DNA of 57,691 nt, taken from Oligoflexia bacterium. Its GTDB lineage: Bacteria > Bdellovibrionota > Bdellovibrionia > JABDDW01. The position numbers were made by a program, and so were the translations under genes. The stretch's first letter is position 1. The number at the start of each line of letters is the position of its first letter. The notes under the pieces are model-generated. The model was not told the origin of the DNA. It did not search any database and saw nothing but the letters and a program-made list of their open reading frames with translations. The DNA lies in the NCBI GenBank assembly GCA_020847095.1, contig JADLCR010000094.1, forward strand, positions 1 through 57,691, read 5' to 3'. Of the stretch, positions 16,325 through 24,903 are shown in pieces.

Positions 16325-16816
16325 ATGGCACTCATTGGTGATGGACAAGTCGTTGCGAAAAAGGCCCCTGATTTTGAATTAAGGGATCACAAGGGTGGGG
16401 TTGTCAAACTTTCGGAAGCACTGCGAGTGGCTCCTGCCTTGCTCGTTTTCTATCCCGGTGATTTCACACCGGTCTGCACAGCGCAGCTTTGCAATTACCG
16501 CGATAACTTTGAATCGCTTATTAAGCATGGAGTTCAGGTTTTTGGAATTAGTCAAAACACGCCTGAAGAGCACGCCAAGTTTGCGGGAGAGTACGACTTT
16601 CCATTTCTGCTGCTTTCGGATCCGGGAAATGCGGTCGCCAAGGCCTACGGTTGCACTTCAATTTTGATGTTTGGCAAAGTCAGTCGCGCTGTATTCATTG
16701 TGAACACTAAGGGAATCATTCTGTATCGCTATGTTGAGCCTGTGGCCATTACTCACCGAAAGGCCGACGAGCTAGTCAAAGTGCTTTCAGATCTAAAAGA
16801 GAACAACTTAATCTAG
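16325..16816 (+). CDS. Peroxiredoxin, BCP/PrxQ type
   Basis: About 163 residues from ATG 16325 (a TTG at 16319 would add two residues). Thioredoxin-fold peroxidase: VFYPGDFTPVCTAQLC holds the peroxidatic Cys51 and a second Cys56 five residues later, the spacing of atypical 2-Cys PrxQ/BCP enzymes. It reduces peroxides, probably with thioredoxin. It follows the antiporter gene by about 30 bases and may share its transcript. Confidence 0.88.
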   Translation: MALIGDGQVVAKKAPDFELRDHKGGVVKLSEALRVAPALLVFYPGDFTPVCTAQLCNYRDNFESLIKHGVQVFGISQNTPEEHAKFAGEYDFPFLLLSDPGNAVAKAYGCTSILMFGKVSRAVFIVNTKGIILYRYVEPVAITHRKADELVKVLSDLKENNLI

Positions 16817-16862
16817 TTGGCCCGATCATCGCAAAATTTGTTTGCCATTGAGGTATACACAA

Positions 16863-17372
16863 ATGAAGAGATTTTATTTGTCGCTTATTGGCTTTGCTAT
16901 GAGTTTGGTTGTTTCTACGGCTGGTGCTGAAATCGTAGAAATCACCTACAAGATCGATCGTAGTAAGACAGCAAGTATCAATAAACAACAATTTCGCGTG
17001 CAAGATGAAGAGGCTCCTGGAGAAACTCTCGAATTGCGACGTTTGAAATACCTGGGTCACGGTGGGTTTCAGGTAGATGCAGTGAAAAGGCAGGGAAGGC
17101 GAATCATCGTCAGATATAGTTTTGCTCCTGAGTTCACTGGTTTAGGCGCTGGATTCCCATCGGCTATGCTCGATCATTTTAAGATTCGCGACGGAGTCAT
17201 TTTTGCGGTGGCCCCTACGGTAACCGGCGGTAGCGTTGAAATGGCGCTGGGAAAAATTGATTCCGATAAAAATATTAAGTTAGGCAAAGGAGTTAGCCTT
17301 GGTCTCTGGGAGACCGTGGTTGACGGAAAAATTTTAGGCCTTGATCTGATCTTTTACGGTCCGGGCAATTGA
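16863..17372 (+). CDS. Secreted protein of unknown function
   Basis: 169 residues. ATG 16863 is chosen because GAGG lies 9 bases upstream and a signal peptide starts at once (MKRFYLSLIGFAMSLVVSTAGA). The mature chain is strand-rich and basic, with many G-x-V repeats and no cysteine. No family recognised. It stands alone between the peroxiredoxin and a second small secreted protein. Confidence 0.65.
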   Translation: MKRFYLSLIGFAMSLVVSTAGAEIVEITYKIDRSKTASINKQQFRVQDEEAPGETLELRRLKYLGHGGFQVDAVKRQGRRIIVRYSFAPEFTGLGAGFPSAMLDHFKIRDGVIFAVAPTVTGGSVEMALGKIDSDKNIKLGKGVSLGLWETVVDGKILGLDLIFYGPGN

Positions 17373-17490
17373 TGCCAATTCTTGGCTTAGCTTCGTCCAA
17401 ATGTTAAACGCTCGATTCATATCAATTTAAAATTATGCGACCTGACAAGCATGTCCTTTGCTCATTGGAAAGTATTTGGAGGACGAAATC

Positions 17491-17844
17491 ATGAAGCACT
17501 TATTGACGTTTTTGATTCTAGCAGTTTGGGCCGCGACAGCCAACGCGAAGCCAGAAATCAGTTGTCCGGCAACTAAGCAATTCCCCTATAGCATTCAAAT
17601 TCAATCGGTTGGAGCGCAACCTTGGGAAAAAGTGGCGTCCATAAAACGTGGAAAGCAGTTGGTTTATCAAAATAAGGTGCGGCTTTATGATCGCTCAACT
17701 CAGAAAGACTACACGTCTGGAAATTTATTTAATTTAACTTTGGTAAAGGCACCAAATAAGCGCGCTAAGCTCGTTGCTGTGGTATCAGAAAAGGGCGATC
17801 GCAAATTCATTTCTGATGGATCTTTAGCCTGCAAAATACTTTAG
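17491..17844 (+). CDS. Small secreted protein with N- and C-terminal cysteines
   Basis: 117 residues. ATG 17491 follows GGAGG by 7 bases and opens a signal peptide (MKHLLTFLILAVWAATANA). The mature chain is strand-rich, with Cys25 near its start and Cys114 three residues from the end. No family recognised. It shares this layout with the proteins at 3165, 37721, 40997 and 44714. Confidence 0.65.
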   Translation: MKHLLTFLILAVWAATANAKPEISCPATKQFPYSIQIQSVGAQPWEKVASIKRGKQLVYQNKVRLYDRSTQKDYTSGNLFNLTLVKAPNKRAKLVAVVSEKGDRKFISDGSLACKIL

Positions 17845-17868
17845 GGCGGATCCTCATTTCGCCAACCC

Positions 17869-18906
17869 CTAGTACGGGCAGTTGGTTCCTTGAATCGCAT
17901 TTCCAATACGCGTGTGTATAGGTTTTAACTCGGGATGTTCTCTAGTTCCTGAGCCTCGGCCATAAGAAAACATCGTTACGGCGAGAACGCGATCATCTTC
18001 AAAGGCTTTTTGATAGGTGGGGAGTTGGAGCTCTTTTAAAGTATTCATGTTGGTCCAAGCTCCATTGCGGGCGTAGGCCATCATCACAAGTACAATTTTT
18101 TTGTCTCTTGGCACTCGCGCCTTAGCCTGATCCAAGAATTTCTTAAGCTTGTTGACGTTGACGGCTGAATTCGGATCTCCCGGAGGATCGACATAAGCTT
18201 CAATTCCAACCCAATCCAAACCTTGAGAAAAAATAGCATCTTCGTTCATGAGTTGCTCGCGGGTATAAACGACTCCAACCGGTCGGTCGCTTAATCCTTT
18301 AGCCTGAATTTTAGATCGTAAACCGCGAATGGCGGCTTCAGTTTCTCCCTTGTTCCATGAAGGTTCATCGGAGAGCTCGATGAGGTCAACCTTGTTCCAA
18401 TGAGGAGACATGAGATCTAAAACGCGATTAACGGGAGTAACTCGATTAGGATCGGTTTCGGCCAAGTTCATGCCAAGATAAATTCTTTTTCCGGCATTGG
18501 CATTGGCTTCAACTGATTTTCTCATCACCGGAATCCAAACGTCGTCAGTCACATCGGTACTGGATTCATAGCCCGCGCGAGCCAAAGCGACATAGAGGTT
18601 GGTATAACATTCGACTTCTTTTCTAAAGTTTCCATATTTGCCGTCGCTAAAATAGTAACCGTACAAAAGCGGATGATTCGGAACTGGAATTCCGTCAATG
18701 ACAACAGGAGTAGGTGATGGAGTAGGAGATGGTGGAGGTGTGGCTGTCGCCGAAGGACTTGGTTGAGTTGTGCCGGCGGGACTAGGTTTTATGGAGGCCG
18801 AGTTGTTGTTTTGAACCTGTGAGGCTGTAGGTGTTTGATAAGTCTTTGGACTACAACCCCAGAACGCAAGCGCTACTAAGCCAAGAGCCAATCGAAATGA
18901 TTTCAT
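17869..18906 (-). CDS. Lipoprotein with Pro/Ser linker and possible glycoside-hydrolase-like domain
   Basis: 345 residues from ATG 18906. The signal ends in a lipobox (LAFWGC), so it is an acylated lipoprotein. A low-complexity Pro/Ser/Thr/Ala linker (about residues 25-70) leads to a globular domain of about 270 residues. That domain has alternating strands and helices (RIYLGMNLAETD, IELSDEPSWN, VGVVYTREQ, WVGIEAYVDPPG, IVLVMMAYARNG), which resembles a TIM barrel with acidic residues at strand ends. This suggests a glycoside-hydrolase-like fold, but no catalytic pair is proven. Confidence 0.6.
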   Translation of the reverse strand: MKSFRLALGLVALAFWGCSPKTYQTPTASQVQNNNSASIKPSPAGTTQPSPSATATPPPSPTPSPTPVVIDGIPVPNHPLLYGYYFSDGKYGNFRKEVECYTNLYVALARAGYESSTDVTDDVWIPVMRKSVEANANAGKRIYLGMNLAETDPNRVTPVNRVLDLMSPHWNKVDLIELSDEPSWNKGETEAAIRGLRSKIQAKGLSDRPVGVVYTREQLMNEDAIFSQGLDWVGIEAYVDPPGDPNSAVNVNKLKKFLDQAKARVPRDKKIVLVMMAYARNGAWTNMNTLKELQLPTYQKAFEDDRVLAVTMFSYGRGSGTREHPELKPIHTRIGNAIQGTNCPY

Positions 18907-19015
18907 GAGTCCCCCACCCTGAATTACTAGACTCATCGGCTAAGGTCGGGCCCCACCTAAGGCCAAAAGCAGAAAACCGAAAATTGAAAAGTGAGGAATT
19001 CTGTTAAAGGTTTGA

Positions 19016-19057
19016 TCAAAAAATAAAAAACCCCACAAGCCTGAAAGGCTTGTGGGG
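19016..19057 (-). terminator. Strong intrinsic terminator, minus strand
   Basis: A perfect 11-base-pair stem (19031-19041 with 19047-19057, five-base loop) is followed on the minus strand by a run of T broken by one A. It lies upstream of the lipoprotein gene on the same strand, not downstream of any known gene. Confidence 0.85.
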
Positions 19058-19098
19058 CAATGGTTTCAGGGTTGCTGTTGAGCAGGGCCCCCTGGTTG
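19016..19098 (-). ncRNA. Candidate small RNA ending at orphan terminator
   Basis: A predicted transcript of about 80 bases would start near 19098, downstream of TTGACG-N18-TAGCAT on the minus strand, and end at the 11-base-pair terminator hairpin. No coding frame with a ribosome binding site is visible in it. It does not resemble 6S, SRP or tmRNA by eye. The promoter is weak at -10, so the call rests mainly on a terminator that has no other gene to serve. Confidence 0.3.
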
Positions 19099-19285
19099 GT
19101 CGCCATGCTATGGGGGGATTTGGTAGCTCGTCAACTCGAAAACCCCTCTGGTAAAGGGTTTGGGGCTGACTAAGGGATATGGTACTGGTTAAAACGTTGG
19201 CACTTTTATAATGCTAAGTATTGGAAATCACAGGGGTAATGTTGGACTACTCGTTGCTCTAAGGTAAGCCCAAAGGGGAGGCAAA

Positions 19286-19816
19286 ATGAAGTCCATATTA
19301 TGGGTTTTAACCGTGATTCTAGGCTTCGCTCAAATGGCCAACGGCGAAGAATGCACATTTAAATTAGGCCCATCAGACACTCAAGTTGCGGGGGCAGCAG
19401 TGCAGAGAACCGAGTTGAGGTCTCGATTTCTTATTTTTCCTCAACGTTCACTTTTTTCGACTCTTGAACGCGACCAATCGATTTTAAGCGTTTGTTTGGA
19501 TTCCGATTTAGCGCCCACGATGGAGGGTCGGATAGATTTCCAAAATGGACTGTTGAGCATTGAAACTTCTAATTTGAGCTCTCGAGGCCAAATCAAGTGC
19601 TTTGATTCGCCAGAGCTTTGCCTGCCGTTTTTATCGGAATTTGATCGCATAGTCGAAAGCGCCCTTAAAACACATACGCCCAATAGAGATCAAATTAACC
19701 AGCTTAGACGCACTCAAAAGGCCGCATCTGATTTCAAACTCAAGTTGGCTGATATAGCTCAAAAGCGAATGACAAATACCAAGCTGTCAGGGCGCACGGC
19801 CGACTTGGCCCGTTAG
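19286..19816 (+). CDS. Secreted protein of unknown function
   Basis: 176 residues starting at ATG with GGGGAGG upstream and a signal peptide (MKSILWVLTVILGFAQMANG). The mature chain starts with EECTF and has four cysteines (about residues 23, 70, 105, 112). The last third is helical and basic. No family recognised. It is the first of three secreted-protein genes in tandem (19286, 19882, 20442), possibly one transcript. Confidence 0.65.
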   Translation: MKSILWVLTVILGFAQMANGEECTFKLGPSDTQVAGAAVQRTELRSRFLIFPQRSLFSTLERDQSILSVCLDSDLAPTMEGRIDFQNGLLSIETSNLSSRGQIKCFDSPELCLPFLSEFDRIVESALKTHTPNRDQINQLRRTQKAASDFKLKLADIAQKRMTNTKLSGRTADLAR

Positions 19817-19881
19817 ATATTTTAAGTTGTCTTGATTTCCCCCTTTGGATAGGTTCAATAGATCTCAAGTTAGGGGGGACC

Positions 19882-20397
19882 ATGGTATCAATATTAGCAC
19901 TCTTAATAGGCATGTCCGTGGGGCAGACGGCAGAAACTTGCTTTCAAAAGTTAGCAATTCGCTATCAAGTACAAGAACCAAAGGACATCCAGAGAGTTGT
20001 TTCCGCTTGCGAAAATTCAAATCCTAAATGCCTTGAAAAGGTATCGGCACTTCTGTGGAATATTGATTTTGATCATTCACTAAAGGCGGCGAGCAGTTGC
20101 CAAAAAACAGAATCCGGGTGTCTGAATTTTGTTTTGGACCAAATAGATCAACCGCGATTTAAAGACGGGCTAAAGGCCGCTGAAGCTTGCCGGCAATCAT
20201 CCCTGACGTGTCTCAAGGCCCTTTCTGGTGGGAGCAGTCACGCCGATTTTAACGAAGTTTTGGCCGACGCTCGGTTGTGTCAAAAAGTAGATGACTCTTG
20301 CGTGCAAAGCATATTGGACGGGGGCTCAGCCAATTCAAGGGAAGAGTTTTTGACTCTAATCGAATACTGCCGAGCCAAAAAAATACCCTTGTCATAA
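19882..20397 (+). CDS. Secreted protein with CX6C helical repeats
   Basis: 171 residues, start ATG after GGGGGG. A short N-terminal hydrophobic segment (MVSILALLIGMSVGQTA) looks like a signal peptide. The rest is built from four imperfect repeats of about 35-38 residues, each holding two cysteines six residues apart (C-x6-C) preceded by an Ala-rich helix ending in 'A..C'. Disulfide-stapled helical hairpins of the Sel1-like type would be one model. No known family matched by eye. Confidence 0.65.
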   Translation: MVSILALLIGMSVGQTAETCFQKLAIRYQVQEPKDIQRVVSACENSNPKCLEKVSALLWNIDFDHSLKAASSCQKTESGCLNFVLDQIDQPRFKDGLKAAEACRQSSLTCLKALSGGSSHADFNEVLADARLCQKVDDSCVQSILDGGSANSREEFLTLIEYCRAKKIPLS

Positions 20398-20441
20398 GAC
20401 ACTCCGGCCGATAGGGTACCGAGTCATTAGGGGGGTAGTCC

Positions 20442-21500
20442 ATGGGGATGGTCTACGTAGGGGTTTTGGGTCTTATGGGCCTGATGTTCAATTCCGGGGC
20501 ATCAGCGGCCACATTGCTAGATGAACTCACAGTGAAACATCGTTGGTTGTCGCCCGTTGAAGTGCAAAAAACACTGGATGAGGCCGAAAACCTTTCCGTT
20601 GGTGAAACTCATAACGACGGTCAAGAATCTAAACTCTTTAACAGTCTTTATTTAGAGAAATGGAAAATTGGGGATCGGCGACCTCGCTGCTTAGTGGAGT
20701 CGTTCAAAGAGATTTTTCCTGAATCCGATGTGAATTACCCACTCTTTAGGCAAGGTTGCGAAAAAATAAAAAGCACTCTAGGCAATGGTCCAGGGCAGAC
20801 GGTCTTTAAGCAATCGCTTACCGAAGCTTATAACGAAGGCCGAAATATTCTGACCCATAGCGGGTTTCGCCATGTTTTGCCTTGGGGACTTGTTTTTCCA
20901 TTTGATTTTCAGCCGGCCCGAATAGATTTCCAAGAGCAAGGAACCATTGTCAGTCAGTGGGCCAAGCAAGACAAACGAATCAGTCACACCGTGTCTCTCA
21001 TTCCGTTTGAAGAATTAGTCTATAACAAAATGAGATATGTTATTTATCGCTTGGCTCGTGAAAATCACGACGCTGAACAGTTTCTCGAAGATCAAATTCA
21101 CGATTTGAATATTGATATTGAAAGAGTCGAAGCGTTGGCGAACTCTAAGGACTTATGGTTTAACCTTGATTTAGCTTCGAACATAAATCCTCGTGGCAAG
21201 AATCTCTTATGGATCTTAAAATACGGAAAGGTTAACTTTCGCGTTATTGAAGGCGTCCTTCGATCCGATGACTTCAAGAGATTTATCGGGTTAACCAGGC
21301 CCAACGAGCGGATTTACGGAACCTTCGTTGTTCGAGGAGACATGTACTTCGGATCTGATCTTATTAAAGATGGAGGGTTGCTCTTTTTTACGACTCGAGC
21401 GGCCCTCCATATTCAGCCAGACGGAACTATTTTATTGAATACCGATCCCAGTCAAGAAAGCATCCGAATTGGGATCACGTCCCAAAAATTTACGAAGTAA
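20442..21500 (+). CDS. Secreted protein with GETH motif, function unknown (possibly ChaN-like)
   Basis: 352 residues; start ATG after a GGGGGG run, with a signal peptide ending near ASA-ATL. Residues about 50-70 read LSVGETHNDGQESKLFNSLY, which recalls the GExH motif at the start of ChaN/haem-binding and erythromycin-esterase-like folds, but the rest does not confirm either. The final 69 bases overlap the end of the convergent M3 peptidase gene. Confidence 0.55.
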   Translation: MGMVYVGVLGLMGLMFNSGASAATLLDELTVKHRWLSPVEVQKTLDEAENLSVGETHNDGQESKLFNSLYLEKWKIGDRRPRCLVESFKEIFPESDVNYPLFRQGCEKIKSTLGNGPGQTVFKQSLTEAYNEGRNILTHSGFRHVLPWGLVFPFDFQPARIDFQEQGTIVSQWAKQDKRISHTVSLIPFEELVYNKMRYVIYRLARENHDAEQFLEDQIHDLNIDIERVEALANSKDLWFNLDLASNINPRGKNLLWILKYGKVNFRVIEGVLRSDDFKRFIGLTRPNERIYGTFVVRGDMYFGSDLIKDGGLLFFTTRAALHIQPDGTILLNTDPSQESIRIGITSQKFTK

Positions 21501-23480
21501 ACTCAGAGCGTCTTCGCTGTTTCCAGATTCCAAAATAATTTTACGATATTCCTGGCCCACGGATTTGGCATCAAGACCCAATTTAACAAACTGAGTGAAC
21601 ATATCGGCTGCGTATACTTCTGACCATAAGTAGCCGTAATATCCAGCATCGTATCCGCCCATCATGTGACCAAAGCTTGCCATAAAGTGATTATCTGTTG
21701 GAGCCTCATAAGTCATGACTTTGAGGTGTGTGCGATCAAAGGCCTGTTTTGAATCTACCGCGCCCGACGCCGAATGGATTGTCATATCGGTAAGGGCAAA
21801 AGTGAGTTGTCTCGAATATTGATAGCCGATATTGAACATTTTAGATTCGACCATCTTTTTAATAATGGCCTTTGGCAATTTTTCGCTGGGGTTTTGATAG
21901 TGACCGGAAATGTACATCAGTTCATCTTCATCCCATGCCCAGTTTTCTAGCATTTGAGAAGGTGCTTCAACAAAATCTTGGGCTACATTCGTGCCTGATA
22001 GAGTAGCAAACGGTGCTCGGGTCAGAACTTGATGCAGGATGTGCCCAAGTTCGTGAAAGTAAGTTTCGACCTCACCATGTGTTAGCAGCGAAGGGCGGTC
22101 GGCCGTCGCCGCCGTAAAGTTCGCAACAATGGCAGCCACCGGAGTAGAGTAGGCCTGGCCCAATCGTCGTCCAGCAATTAACGGAAACGCAGCCGCGTGG
22201 CCGTACTTACCATCCCGAGGGCTGAGATCAGCATAAAAATAGGCGATAGGTGAGTCATGGCGATGATTTTGATTATAGATCGCATAGAGCTTTACGTCAG
22301 AGTGCCAGACTTCTGGATTGCTAACCTCCACAAATTCAATTCCAAGCATTTCAGAATAAATGGAATAAATTCTTTCTAGAACCTGATCTCTTGGGAAGTA
22401 TTGTTTAATCAACTCGTTGTCTAAGGCGTACTCAGTTTTTTTAATTTGATTTGAGTAATAGTCGATATCCCAGGCATCAAGCGACTTTGCTTCCGGATGT
22501 TCTGCTTGCTTTTGCACCAACAATCGGTCGAGATCGTTTTTGAGTCGGGGTTTGAGTCGGGTTTGAAGGTCCTCTAAGAAGTTCATCACGCGCTCTGGCG
22601 TATCAGCCATATTCCCTTTAATCCGATAGCCAACCCAACTTGAAAAGTTGAGAGCCTTTGCAATCTGTTGGCGAATACCTATGGCCTTTTCTAAGAGCTT
22701 GGTATTGGCGGGTGCACGGTTCAAATAGGCCGATTGCATGCGACGACGGGTTTCGGAATCTTTGGCCTGAGTCATAATCATCACGTAGTCCGTGCTTTTA
22801 GTCGTCAGAACAACTTTCCCATCTTGATCTCGCGGGAGAAATTTTAAAACTGCTTCCGGTACTCCGGCCAATTCAGATTCAGAAAATGCCAAGCGAGACA
22901 CATCTTCATTTAGGTTTTTAGAAAACTCGGTTTCCAGCTGAGTGAGTTGCTGTTTGAGGTCTTGAACTTTTGCGAGAGTGTCATCATCGAGCTTCATTCC
23001 ATTTTTTTCGAACATAGTCATGAGGACTTCTCGGAGTCGGCCTTCTTCGGGAAACATTGGCGTAGATGACGCTACGACATTATAAAGGTCGCGCCGCGAA
23101 TAAATGGCCACTTTGAACTTATTGACCTCGGCTTCGCAATTTGATCCGGCGTCTCTCAATTCAGATTCCGTAGAAACATAGGCCATGAAAATCAGGGGCT
23201 GAACGGCATCGTCAAAATCACCCAATATAGTATCCAAAGAAACCAAGCGATTTTTTGATCGCGATGACGCAGTTAATCCATCTAACTGGCTTTGGGTTGT
23301 TTGAATGGCTGAATTACAACGTCCTTGTAGCTCTAAACTTGTCTGCGGAAGATTCAATAGGCCTTGAGATTGAGTTTGTTTTGGAAAAGCTTTCGCCTCG
23401 AACTGGCGATCCTTTGGTGAACAGCTGGATAACAACAGTAATGCGCATAGCGATGCTGCTAAATTCTTAAATGTATTCAT
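21432..23480 (-). CDS. M3-family metallopeptidase lipoprotein (oligopeptidase-like)
   Basis: 682 residues. The signal ends in a lipobox with Cys20 (LLSSC), so this normally cytoplasmic enzyme class is predicted to be membrane-anchored outside the cytoplasm. The zinc motif HELGH (476-480) lies in ETYFHELGHILHQ with a downstream acidic ligand region, and the C-terminus FLGRDPNSDAFL is typical of M3 peptidases. Members cut short peptides inside a deep channel. A role in periplasmic or surface peptide digestion is inferred. Its 3' end overlaps the convergent gene by 69 bases. Confidence 0.88.
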   Translation of the reverse strand: MNTFKNLAASLCALLLLSSCSPKDRQFEAKAFPKQTQSQGLLNLPQTSLELQGRCNSAIQTTQSQLDGLTASSRSKNRLVSLDTILGDFDDAVQPLIFMAYVSTESELRDAGSNCEAEVNKFKVAIYSRRDLYNVVASSTPMFPEEGRLREVLMTMFEKNGMKLDDDTLAKVQDLKQQLTQLETEFSKNLNEDVSRLAFSESELAGVPEAVLKFLPRDQDGKVVLTTKSTDYVMIMTQAKDSETRRRMQSAYLNRAPANTKLLEKAIGIRQQIAKALNFSSWVGYRIKGNMADTPERVMNFLEDLQTRLKPRLKNDLDRLLVQKQAEHPEAKSLDAWDIDYYSNQIKKTEYALDNELIKQYFPRDQVLERIYSIYSEMLGIEFVEVSNPEVWHSDVKLYAIYNQNHRHDSPIAYFYADLSPRDGKYGHAAAFPLIAGRRLGQAYSTPVAAIVANFTAATADRPSLLTHGEVETYFHELGHILHQVLTRAPFATLSGTNVAQDFVEAPSQMLENWAWDEDELMYISGHYQNPSEKLPKAIIKKMVESKMFNIGYQYSRQLTFALTDMTIHSASGAVDSKQAFDRTHLKVMTYEAPTDNHFMASFGHMMGGYDAGYYGYLWSEVYAADMFTQFVKLGLDAKSVGQEYRKIILESGNSEDALSLLRKFLGRDPNSDAFLTGIGIQ

Positions 23481-23537
23481 TTTTCCCCTCTCCCAATTTG
23501 AATCCTTTACGGATCGGGGAACTTTATAAGTCTGATA

Positions 23538-23990
23538 CTAAAGGGTGCCAAGATCTAGTTTCATCAGGACATGAGGACCAACGGGCGGTTTTTCGTAAGG
23601 CTTCGAAATAACTACGAATTTCATTGATTTATAAAATTCACAGGCCGACACTCTTGCGTCGCACCATAAAGTCTGTACTCCACGGTATTGCAGCTGAGAA
23701 ATGGCTTCTTTGACCAGTAATTTCCCGATTCCCTGCCCCTGAAACTGGGAATCTACGGCCATTCCTCGCAGTTGCCAGGTTTGAGGTCGCTGGGGATCCA
23801 TTGGCATGGGTTGAGGGTATAAGGTCACAATGCCAACTAAGCGGTCATCCGCCCAAGCTCCTAAATGCAAAGTCGTTTGATCGTCATCTCGGGGCCATTT
23901 CATTTCTTCGAGGGTTTGCATGGGGCGCAGAATCTGTTGCCGGAGTGATCTGGTGAGTTCTGCCTTAATGGGTCTTACGCTTATAGCCAT
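23538..23990 (-). CDS. GNAT-family N-acetyltransferase
   Basis: 150 residues with motif A MAVDSQFQGQGIGKLLV (Q-x-x-G-I-G-K), then LWCDARVSACEFYKSMKF as the C-terminal part of the fold. The short spacing and the A-R-x-x-A-x-x-F-Y pattern resemble YesJ/ElaA-type small acetyltransferases; the acceptor is unknown. It stands upstream of and in line with the peptidase gene. Confidence 0.87.
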   Translation of the reverse strand: MAISVRPIKAELTRSLRQQILRPMQTLEEMKWPRDDDQTTLHLGAWADDRLVGIVTLYPQPMPMDPQRPQTWQLRGMAVDSQFQGQGIGKLLVKEAISQLQYRGVQTLWCDARVSACEFYKSMKFVVISKPYEKPPVGPHVLMKLDLGTL

Positions 23991-24096
23991 CGGAAGTCTT
24001 CTAACTCAAAAGCCTCGAAGATACAAAATTTCAAGTTTATCCCTTGCCATCATAGTCGAGTTTGACTACAAGTCGCTCAACATAAGGGGGTAAGTA

Positions 24097-24711
24097 ATGA
24101 AAACATCTATAAAATTAGCATTTGGAACAATGGCTCTCATGGGACTTGTAGCCTGTGACGACATTAAAGGTGGCTTAGATGTAAACGCACCATTGCCGCT
24201 TACAACAGAAAAAGGCGTCAATTTGCGCTTAGAACCATCTAGTTATCCGGCGCAAATCAAACTCAATGACGATAAGAGGCTCATTGAATTCAAAATCAAG
24301 CGGGGAGACGAAACCGTAAAGCTCAAGGTCAAGGTGCCTTATTCTACTGATCTCGATGGGCGAAGTGCTAAGTTTGACATTAAATCTGTACAATCCGGGC
24401 AGCCTTTCGATCTCGTTGGTGAGCTGTACACCAACTACAGCACCAGCGGAAAGTACTATGAAACCGAGTCTTGCACCTACGGAGAGCATTACCGCGAGTG
24501 CTCAACCTATAATGGTAGAACCCATTGCCGTGATGTCTCTATTGCTAGAAATGGAAGACGGCATGTGACCTATCATTACCTCTATCGGGTAACAAAGGTC
24601 TCAGCTCAATTCTTGGGTGCAGCAGACCAAGAGACGCTGGCTGTTTTCACTGCTGAAAAAGACACAACTTCCCGTATTGTTGATCATTACGGAAGCTGCC
24701 GAAGATACTAA
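24097..24711 (+). CDS. Lipoprotein of unknown function
   Basis: 204 residues; signal peptide with lipobox (MGLVAC, Cys20). The mature chain is strand-rich. Around residues 127-150 there are four cysteines (ESCTYGEHYRECSTYNGRTHCRD), likely disulfides, and one more near the C-terminus. No family recognised. A strong intrinsic terminator follows, so it is a single-gene transcript. Confidence 0.7.
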   Translation: MKTSIKLAFGTMALMGLVACDDIKGGLDVNAPLPLTTEKGVNLRLEPSSYPAQIKLNDDKRLIEFKIKRGDETVKLKVKVPYSTDLDGRSAKFDIKSVQSGQPFDLVGELYTNYSTSGKYYETESCTYGEHYRECSTYNGRTHCRDVSIARNGRRHVTYHYLYRVTKVSAQFLGAADQETLAVFTAEKDTTSRIVDHYGSCRRY

Positions 24712-24741
24712 TTCTTATTAGAAACTGACTAAGTTTACTGG

Positions 24742-24775
24742 GGCACCTCATTGAATAAATGAGGTGCCTTTTTAT
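24742..24775 (+). terminator. Intrinsic terminator after lipoprotein gene
   Basis: Eleven-base-pair stem (24742-24752 with 24758-24768, five-base loop) followed by TTTTTATT. It separates the lipoprotein gene from the envelope-machine operon that starts at 24950. Confidence 0.9.
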
Positions 24776-24903
24776 TACTGGTGCCAGAAATCGTCACGTC
24801 CGTTGAATCAATTTCCCTTTAATTGGTTTTCCTTAGAGTAAGTGCCCAAGGCGCAACGGCACCTGGCTTGCTTCAGGGACGTTCGTCGTTTTGTGTAATT
24901 AAC

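Larger units (their letters stand above)
18937..19285. other. 349-base intergenic region with an orphan minus-strand terminator
   Basis: No protein gene is seen. It contains the strong minus-strand terminator at 19016-19057 and a possible minus-strand promoter (TTGACG 19134-19129, TAGCAT 19110-19105, 18-base spacer). A TATAAT at 19207-19212 on the plus strand could serve the gene at 19286 but has no convincing -35 box. Any promoter for the lipoprotein gene at 18906 must lie between 18907 and about 19020. Confidence 0.6.

Noticed and set aside
19016-19140. 6S RNA, SRP RNA or tmRNA at the orphan terminator
   Set aside because: None of their hallmark sequences or pairing patterns could be recognised, and the candidate is too short for 6S or tmRNA.
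19197-19212. TTGGCA with TATAAT as a plus-strand promoter
   Set aside because: The two boxes are only 4 bases apart, far short of the 16-18 needed; the TATAAT alone may still matter.
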